From: Gammaproteobacteria bacterium
Lineage (GTDB): Bacteria > Pseudomonadota > Gammaproteobacteria > Enterobacterales > Kangiellaceae
Reading direction: 5' to 3'
DNA length: 10,487 nt
Assembly: GCA_002401655.1 (NCBI GenBank)
Contig: NVTT01000051.1
Span: 1 to 10,487, forward strand
Below the pieces are notes generated by a model. The model saw only the letters and a program-made list of their open reading frames with translations, was not told the origin of the DNA and searched no databases. Position 1 is the first letter of the stretch, and every line of letters begins with the position of its first letter. This document shows, piece by piece, positions 6,740 through 10,487 of the stretch. The position numbers were made by a program, and so were the translations under genes.

Positions 6740-7375
6740 CTATTCTTCAGTTTTTTGTTTAAATTCACAGAGATCTTCAATAATGCAAGATCCGCACCTA
6801 GGTTTGCGGGCAATACAGGTATATCGACCATGTAATATTAGCCAATGATGGGCATCCATCATAAATTCTTCAGGGATAAATTTTACTAGTCGTTTTTCGA
6901 CTTCAACGACATCTTTTCCTTTAGCAATAGCGGTTCGATTTGAAACTCTAAAAATATGCGTATCAACTGCCATTGTGGGATGCCCAAATGCCGTATTTAA
7001 AACGACATTGGCGGTTTTTCGCCCGACTCCAGGCAGAGCTTCGAGCGCTTCACGATCATCTGGCACCTCCGACTGATGTAAGTCGACCAGCATTTTACAG
7101 GTTTTAATCACATTTTTTGCTTTAGTATTAAAAAGGCCGATGGTTTTAATGTATTCGCTTAGTCCTTTAACACCAAGTGCGTAAATCAATTCGGGTGTAT
7201 TGGCGATGGGATAGAGTATCTTAGTAGCCTTATTGACGCCTACATCCGTAGCTTGCGCGGATAATATCACTGCAATTAAAAGCTCGAAAGGTGATGTGTA
7301 TTCCAGTTCGGTTGTCGGATTTGGGTTCTCATTTCTGAGTCTTTCAAAGATCGTTTGGCGTATGTTTTTATTCAT
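6740..7375 (-). CDS. nth: Endonuclease III (DNA glycosylase/AP lyase)
   Basis: The product excises oxidised pyrimidines and nicks at abasic sites in base-excision repair. At 211 residues it equals the E. coli enzyme in length, and every landmark falls at the same number. The helix-hairpin-helix LPGVGRKTA carries the Schiff-base lysine K120, the catalytic aspartate is D138 in MAVDTHIFRVSNR, and the 4Fe-4S cluster ligands are C187, C194, C197 and C203 near the C-terminus. The ATG at 7375 gives the conserved opening MNKNIRQTIFERLR. It is followed after 12 bp by the DUF445 gene. The upstream region holds the left copy of the 32-bp repeat (7400-7431) and an operator-like palindrome (7430-7447). 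I could not place a convincing promoter. Confidence 0.97.
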   Translation of the reverse strand: MNKNIRQTIFERLRNENPNPTTELEYTSPFELLIAVILSAQATDVGVNKATKILYPIANTPELIYALGVKGLSEYIKTIGLFNTKAKNVIKTCKMLVDLHQSEVPDDREALEALPGVGRKTANVVLNTAFGHPTMAVDTHIFRVSNRTAIAKGKDVVEVEKRLVKFIPEEFMMDAHHWLILHGRYTCIARKPRCGSCIIEDLCEFKQKTEE

Positions 7376-7399
7376 TGGCGCATTCTATGGTAGATAGTA

Positions 7400-7431
7400 T
7401 TTGTTAGGCAACCAATATCTTGAAGCTATTT
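7400..7431 (+). repeat. 32-bp direct repeat, left copy
   Basis: This segment begins TTTGTTAGGCAAC and shares 27 of 32 positions with 9000-9031, exactly 1600 bp to the right and in the same orientation. The core TTTGTTAGGCAAC is identical, as is ATATCTTGA; mismatches are at 7413, 7414, 7424, 7425 and 7427. The two copies bracket the lipoprotein and mazEF genes. It could be a duplicated target or attachment sequence, an interspersed intergenic repeat, or a shared regulatory site. No recombinase is nearby. Confidence 0.7.
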
Positions 7432-7447
7432 AAAGACAAGTCTTTAA
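7430..7447. promoter_or_regulatory. Operator-like dyad upstream of nth
   Basis: TTAAAGAC (7430-7437) and GTCTTTAA (7440-7447) form a perfect 8-bp inverted repeat around two central bases. The loop is too short for a good RNA hairpin, so protein binding to DNA is the more natural reading. It lies about 55-72 bp upstream of the nth start and 129-146 bp upstream of the lipoprotein start, in the divergent gap, so it could control either. The symmetry is certain; the function is a guess. Confidence 0.4.
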
Positions 7448-7527
7448 CAGAATAAAAAAAATCATCTAAATTTATTCAAATGGCCGAGAAAAAGGTAATA
7501 GTTTGTATTTTGTGGATGACGTAGGCA

Positions 7528-7536
7528 TGCTAGAAT
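7528..7536 (+). promoter_or_regulatory. Extended -10 promoter of the lipoprotein gene
   Basis: TGC followed by TAGAAT (7528-7536) is an extended -10 element with five of six matches to TATAAT. The -35 region is poor, which extended -10 promoters tolerate. Transcription would start near 7543, leaving a short leader with an AAGGGA ribosome-binding site (7563-7568) before the ATG at 7576. Confidence 0.42.
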
Positions 7537-7575
7537 TCGAATAGGTATTCTTGATTTTCTCAAAGGGATGTTGAT

Positions 7576-8301
7576 ATGAAAAACATTTCTATTCAGTTAT
7601 TTATATTATTAATGATTTTTGAATTGGTTGCGTGTGGAGGAGGTAGCGGTGAAAGTAATGTTGAAATTCCTTCAATCCCTGTAGCTCAGAGCGGTATTTA
7701 TATCGGCACAGTAACTCCAAACAATTCTAACTCTAACGCCTCAGCTTCAATTATTACTTCGAAAAATGATGTCGCACTGATTAACTTTGATACTTTTGAA
7801 GTGTTTTTTGGAACAAGAAGTAACAATTTGTTTACTGGGATTATTTATTCAAGTCAAACTGTATCAGCAAATGCAGAATTGACGTCTGTGAACGGTAATA
7901 GCATTTCAGGAAATTATTCAAGTAGTTTGGCATCTGGTATATTCTCTGGTATCGCTGATATAAACTTGTATAGTCGCTCCTCGTCTTTTGAAAAGTTGGA
8001 AGGTGTTTGGGTTGATGCTTTTTATACTGATTTAATCGGTATAACTACTTGGGTAATACAAAATAATGGAGCATTTGAAATAACTTCATCTTTTGGCTGT
8101 TTTTTATCAGGTAATTTTTCTTTAATGGATAGCACTAAAAATGAATATGAATATAATGCGACAATGCAACCTTGTTTAGGCTTTTCCGGCAATTTTAGTG
8201 GGTTCGCAGTTTTAGACTCTGTAAATAATACCGATGACCGTATGACGCTAGTATTTGGAAATGGTTATATTGGTGGATTATCACAACCGATTAAACAATA
8301 A
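7576..8301 (+). CDS. Two-lobed beta-rich lipoprotein, function unknown
   Basis: The 241-residue product has a lipoprotein signal: Lys at position 2, a hydrophobic core FILLMIF, and the lipobox LVAC with the lipidated cysteine C20, followed by a flexible GGGSG linker. Ser at +3 to +4 and no Asp at +2 suggest sorting to the outer membrane. The mature part is rich in Ser, Asn, Gly and aromatic residues. It appears to have two beta-rich lobes, about 40-130 (opening GIYIGTV) and 140-235. The second has the pattern LEGVW, then a Gly-x-Phe strand, GCFLSGNF, an aromatic strand, PCLGFSGNFSGFAVL. The two cysteines there could form a disulfide. I recognise this layout from uncharacterised bacterial lipoproteins but cannot name a family. 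A good AAGGGA ribosome-binding site supports the start. It is convergent with mazF and lies inside the repeat-bounded block. Confidence 0.82.
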   Translation: MKNISIQLFILLMIFELVACGGGSGESNVEIPSIPVAQSGIYIGTVTPNNSNSNASASIITSKNDVALINFDTFEVFFGTRSNNLFTGIIYSSQTVSANAELTSVNGNSISGNYSSSLASGIFSGIADINLYSRSSSFEKLEGVWVDAFYTDLIGITTWVIQNNGAFEITSSFGCFLSGNFSLMDSTKNEYEYNATMQPCLGFSGNFSGFAVLDSVNNTDDRMTLVFGNGYIGGLSQPIKQ

Positions 8302-8318
8302 TTGGAATTAATAATAAA

Positions 8319-8648
8319 TTATTGAATAATAGCCTTAGCTAATTCTGTCACTTTCCTAGTTGTTGTTTCAGGGGCTTTTTCGATAAGTTTTATTTCTCTA
8401 TTTTCAAAATCGAGTGACTTCATTTGGTGAATCAAAACAGATCCTTCTGTTGCAGTTTCTTCCGGTAAAACGACTTCCAATTTCATTTTTCGTATCGTGC
8501 TAGTAATTGGAGCTACGACTGCAAATCCGGTATGCTGATTAAACATTTTTCGTGAAATAACAAAAGCAGGTCGTCGTTTCATTATTTCCTTACCAGCACT
8601 AGGGTTAAAATTAAGAGAAACAATATCGCCTTTATCGGGAATGTACAT
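8319..8648 (-). CDS. mazF: MazF/PemK-family endoribonuclease toxin
   Basis: A 109-residue toxin of the MazF/PemK/ChpBK family, which cleaves mRNA at short sequence motifs. Landmarks are the opening YIPDKGDIVSLNFNP, the basic loop MKRRPAFVIS with R26 at the catalytic arginine position of E. coli MazF, and APITST with T49 at the catalytic threonine position. The following VLIHQMKSLDFENR is the usual dimer-interface strand. The length is normal and the frame intact. Its ATG overlaps the antitoxin stop by one base (TAATG), so the pair is translationally coupled. The stop lies 18 bp from the stop of the convergent lipoprotein gene; that gap holds only AT-rich sequence and no convincing terminator. 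Cleavage specificity cannot be read from sequence. Confidence 0.93.
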   Translation of the reverse strand: MYIPDKGDIVSLNFNPSAGKEIMKRRPAFVISRKMFNQHTGFAVVAPITSTIRKMKLEVVLPEETATEGSVLIHQMKSLDFENREIKLIEKAPETTTRKVTELAKAIIQ

Positions 8649-8902
8649 TAAATTTCCTTACCAGACGGTTTCGCATCAATCCATCCCCTATCTTCTTCCG
8701 TCACTTTAAAGCAATTTTTTGGACTACCGGCTAAGAGTACTTCAAGGCTCACCTCTTCTTCAATGGGAGTTAAAATGATTCTATTATTTTTAATAGACAA
8801 ATCGAGCTTTGAGCCAACCTTTAAACCTAACGTTTTTATAATCGCCTTTGGAATGCTGACAATATTGGCGCCACCAGATTGTCTAACAGCTATTGCGGTC
8901 AT
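8648..8902 (-). CDS. mazE: MazE-type (AbrB-fold) antitoxin
   Basis: The 84-residue antitoxin has an N-terminal AbrB/MazE DNA-binding fold (AVRQSGGANIVSIPKAIIKTLGLKVG at about 5-30, cut by the Gly-rich turn) and continues KLDLSIKNNRIILTPI. It ends in an acidic toxin-binding tail, with EEDRGWIDAKPSGKEI near the C-terminus, the aromatic-acidic motif typical of MazE/ChpBI. It should neutralise the toxin and, with it, repress the promoter. AAGGAG (complement of 8911-8916) lies seven bases before the ATG, a strong ribosome-binding site that would favour excess antitoxin. The promoter and operator-like dyads are at 8929-8980. Confidence 0.92.
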   Translation of the reverse strand: MTAIAVRQSGGANIVSIPKAIIKTLGLKVGSKLDLSIKNNRIILTPIEEEVSLEVLLAGSPKNCFKVTEEDRGWIDAKPSGKEI

Positions 8903-8928
8903 AATAAAGTCTCCTTACATCTGAAATA

Positions 8929-8980
8929 GTTATACCATTATATAACATTGTGGATGTTTTACAATAGTATAACTTACTAT
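8929..8980 (-). promoter_or_regulatory. mazEF promoter with overlapping inverted-repeat operators
   Basis: On the minus strand a perfect TATAAT (8942-8937) is preceded, after 16 bp, by TTGTAA (8964-8959). The -10 lies inside a dyad, GTTATA (8929-8934) with TATAAC (8941-8946). A second dyad, ATAGTA (8964-8969) with TACTAT (8975-8980), abuts the -35. The octamer AGTTATAC (8928-8935) recurs inverted as GTATAACT (8967-8974), so the two sites share half-site sequence. This is what one expects of an autoregulated toxin-antitoxin promoter bound by MazE or the MazE-MazF complex. Confidence 0.62.
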
Positions 8981-8999
8981 TTAGATTTCTCAGTTAATG

Positions 9000-9031
9000 T
9001 TTGTTAGGCAACTGATATCTTGATACCATTT
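9000..9031 (+). repeat. 32-bp direct repeat, right copy
   Basis: Right partner of the repeat at 7400-7431 (27 of 32 identical). It ends 41 bp before the DUF952-like gene and may also hold that gene's promoter, since TTGTTA (9001-9006) and TACCAT (9024-9029) are 17 bp apart, each with four of six consensus matches. The left copy keeps the -35-like part but not the -10-like part. Confidence 0.7.
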
Positions 9032-9072
9032 TCCTCAAATTAAACACTTAAAACTGAAAAGAGCACAAATTT

Positions 9073-9429
9073 ATGTCTGCAATATTCAAATTAATCAGTT
9101 CAAACGAGTGGGAAGACGCCAAAATAACGGGTGTGCTCCCTAAAAACGAGATAGATTTAAAAGCGGGTGGCTATCATGTCTATCAGTTTGATGATTTAGA
9201 GAAACTCTGTAAATTAGCTTTTACCCATGATGACTATCCAATAGCCCTTGAATTAGAACCCAGTAGCTTAATTTCGCAATTGACTTGGCATCAACCTAAT
9301 CAAGATAGAGCTTGGAAAGAAGGATTAATTAAATCAGAAGATATTTATGCGGATCTGGTGATGAATATTTATAGTTTTGAATGGGGTGATACTAATGGTG
9401 AAACTTGGTGTAAAATAATCGGCGAATAA
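9073..9429 (+). CDS. DUF952-like protein
   Basis: A 118-residue soluble protein with the layout of the DUF952 family: an opening IFKLISSNEWEDAK strand-helix, a central KAGGYHVYQFDDLEKL where family members usually have a Gly-Phe-Ile-His-type segment followed by a helix, then IALELEPSSL and a closing IYADLVMNIYSFEW. The Gly-Tyr-His core departs from the usual one, so this is a divergent member. Function is unknown; the fold is reminiscent of ADP-ribosyl-transferring enzymes, but no activity is claimed. An AAAGAG element about nine bases upstream supports the ATG. It is the first gene to the right of the repeat-bounded block and has its own putative promoter within the right repeat. Confidence 0.62.
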   Translation: MSAIFKLISSNEWEDAKITGVLPKNEIDLKAGGYHVYQFDDLEKLCKLAFTHDDYPIALELEPSSLISQLTWHQPNQDRAWKEGLIKSEDIYADLVMNIYSFEWGDTNGETWCKIIGE

Positions 9430-9437
9430 AGATTTTA

Positions 9438-9593
9438 CTACTGCAGTTTTATACTAAAAGGTTCGGAGTCGCTCTCAAATTGAACTAATATCTTATTGTT
9501 ACGCAATACTTCAATTTCGACTTCTTAATTATTGTTAACAGCGATTCCGACCCTGTAAACATTAGAGCAATCATTGATTTTTTGGAGAAATAT
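9438..9593 (-). pseudogene. Possible decayed 3' end of a minus-strand gene
   Basis: One minus-strand frame across this gap reads like protein: NDCSNVYRVGIAVNNN, a single TAA stop (9527-9525), then EVEIEVLRNNKILVQF and ESDSEPFSIKLQ ending at TAG (9440-9438), with a second stop just after. The alternation of hydrophobic and charged residues, like edge strands of a beta domain, is preserved across the internal stop, which could come from one change in a GAA, AAA or CAA codon. No start codon or ribosome-binding site is seen, and the frame closes at a TAA (9596-9594) beside the carboxypeptidase start, so only a C-terminal scrap remains. I do not recognise the family. It could be chance. Confidence 0.35.
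9460..9552. repeat. Imperfect inverted repeat between DUF952 and M14 genes
   Basis: GGTTCGGAGTCGCT (9460-9473) pairs with AGCGATTCCGACC (9540-9552): 13 pairs including one G-U, with one bulged T. Inside it AAATTGAA (9477-9484) pairs perfectly with TTCAATTT (9510-9517), and TATTG (9494-9498) with CAATA (9504-9508) around a five-base loop. The nested arms could fold into one long hairpin with an uneven internal loop (three bases on one side, about 22 on the other). No U-run follows, so it is not a standard terminator. The outer ends do not match integron attC core sites. Confidence 0.5.
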
Positions 9594-9597
9594 TTAA

Positions 9598-10487
9598 ATG
9601 CAAAAGCAAGTTATCAATATAAATAGTGAGTTTGACGGTGGAAATATCCATTGTTTGAAAAGCGAGCAATTTGACGATATACAGTTAGAAATTAAAATTG
9701 ATAATCAGAGCGATTTTTATCAATGGTTCTATTTTAGGGCAACGGGCGTATTAGAGCAGAATTGTCACTATAAGATTAATAATGCTGGCAAATCTGCCTA
9801 CGCAGATGGTTGGAGTGGATATAACGCGGTCGCATCTTATGATCGTAAATTTTGGTTTCGTGTACCTACGAGTTATGAAGGTGGTATTTTAACTATCAAT
9901 CATTGTTCTGAATATAATTCTGTTTATTACGCTTACTTTGCACCATACACAATGGAGCAACATGCTGACTTTATCGCTAGTACATTAGAGCATCCATTAG
10001 TTTCGCTGAATGTGTTAGGGCAAAGCCTTGATGGGCAAGATATTGATCAATTAATCATTACTTCAACCAATGATTCTTCAACTAAAAAGAAGCTCTGGAT
10101 TCAAGGCCGGCAACATCCCGGAGAAACTCAAGCATCTTGGTGGGCTGAAGGATTTATTTCACGTTTGTTAGATGATAGCGATGCAGTTTCACAAGCGCTT
10201 CTTAAAAAGGCTATTTTTTACGTTGTTCCAAACCTAAATCCTGATGGAAGTAAAAGAGGTCATTTAAGAACCAATGCAGTTGGAGCTAACTTAAATCGAG
10301 AATGGTTAACACCCACCATGGAAAAGAGCCCTGAAGTCTTTTTGGCTAGAAAAATGATGGAAGACATCAACATTGATATGTGTCTAGATGTTCATGGTGA
10401 TGAAGACTTACCCTACAACTTTATTGCAGGAGCTGAAGGGACTAAAGCTTGGTCAGATAAAAAAGCAAAATGGCAGTCTGATTTTAC
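9598..10487 (+). CDS. M14-family cytosolic-type zinc carboxypeptidase (3' end outside window)
   Basis: The frame is open from ATG 9598 to the window edge (296 codons plus two bases). It has the two-domain layout of cytosolic carboxypeptidases (Nna1/AGTPBP1-like, M14D). The N-terminal beta domain (about 1-130) contains the DFYQWFYFRATG signature. The catalytic domain has zinc ligands H173 and E176 in GRQHPGETQ, VPNLNPDGSKRGHLR near 210-224, the substrate-binding Asn-Arg in GANLNREW (N233, R234), and the third zinc ligand H266 in LDVHGDED. The catalytic glutamate lies beyond the window. No signal peptide is seen, so the enzyme is probably cytoplasmic. Animal relatives trim glutamates from tubulin; bacterial substrates are unknown. 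GGAG (9584-9587) ten bases upstream supports the start. Confidence 0.9.
   Translation, partial: MQKQVININSEFDGGNIHCLKSEQFDDIQLEIKIDNQSDFYQWFYFRATGVLEQNCHYKINNAGKSAYADGWSGYNAVASYDRKFWFRVPTSYEGGILTINHCSEYNSVYYAYFAPYTMEQHADFIASTLEHPLVSLNVLGQSLDGQDIDQLIITSTNDSSTKKKLWIQGRQHPGETQASWWAEGFISRLLDDSDAVSQALLKKAIFYVVPNLNPDGSKRGHLRTNAVGANLNREWLTPTMEKSPEVFLARKMMEDINIDMCLDVHGDEDLPYNFIAGAEGTKAWSDKKAKWQSDF

Noticed and set aside
8302..8324. AT-only inverted repeat AATAAT/ATTATT as a bidirectional terminator between the lipoprotein gene and mazF
   Set aside because: The stem is six A-T pairs with a two-base centre, too weak to terminate transcription and expected by chance in such AT-rich sequence.
7403..9009. 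GTTAGGC at 7403 and 9003 as integron attC (GTTRRRY) sites bounding a gene cassette
   Set aside because: Neither site has the partner RYYYAAC core or an imperfect palindrome at the expected distance upstream, the block holds genes on both strands with their own promoters, and no integrase is seen.
1..10487. CRISPR arrays, insertion sequences, phage genes
   Set aside because: No regularly spaced repeats, transposase or integrase motifs, or phage structural genes were found on either strand.

Overview
The window is an A+T-rich stretch of a gammaproteobacterial chromosome, probably a marine or environmental lineage. TtcA and endonuclease III track their E. coli counterparts over the whole length. 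YheU (UPF0270) and YehS (DUF1456) relatives are present, the nucleoside transporter resembles the Vibrio CNT, and the tRNA gene encodes its own CCA end. Genus cannot be set from the sequence alone.

Layout. (1) 1-1337, plus strand: the C-terminal half of an MFS transporter, cut by the window edge, then a class II aldolase/adducin-family protein. (2) 1334-4785, minus strand: a tightly packed run read as vapB, vapC, udk, nupC, ttcA. An AbrB-type antitoxin and PIN toxin sit directly ahead of uridine kinase, a nucleoside/Na+ symporter and the tRNA 2-thiocytidine enzyme. Only one good promoter is visible, upstream of vapB. (3) 4950-6011, plus strand: a stable-RNA-like promoter, tRNA-Arg(UCG), yheU and a DUF1456 protein. 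(4) 6008-7375, minus strand: nth followed by a DUF445 membrane protein. (5) 7376-9072: an accessory-looking block holding a small two-lobed lipoprotein gene and a convergent mazEF-type toxin-antitoxin pair. It is bracketed by two copies of a 32-bp direct repeat exactly 1600 bp apart. (6) 9073-10487, plus strand: a DUF952-like protein, a non-coding gap containing what looks like the decayed 3' end of a minus-strand gene plus a long inverted repeat, and a cytosolic-type M14 zinc carboxypeptidase cut by the window edge.

How the genes relate. Udk and NupC form a nucleoside uptake-and-phosphorylation pair, and TtcA modifies cytidine 32 of tRNA. The two toxin-antitoxin modules have AbrB-fold antitoxins but unrelated toxins (PIN and MazF). 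Two convergent gene pairs (1334-1337 and 6008-6011) share four bases across their stop codons, so the core chromosome here is compact. The sparse, repeat-bounded 7.4-9.0 kb block stands out against it.

No transposase, integrase, phage gene or CRISPR array is visible. The best candidates for something undescribed are the repeat-bounded lipoprotein/mazEF block, the possible placement of a nucleoside salvage operon under a toxin-antitoxin promoter, and the decayed gene with inverted repeat at 9438-9593.
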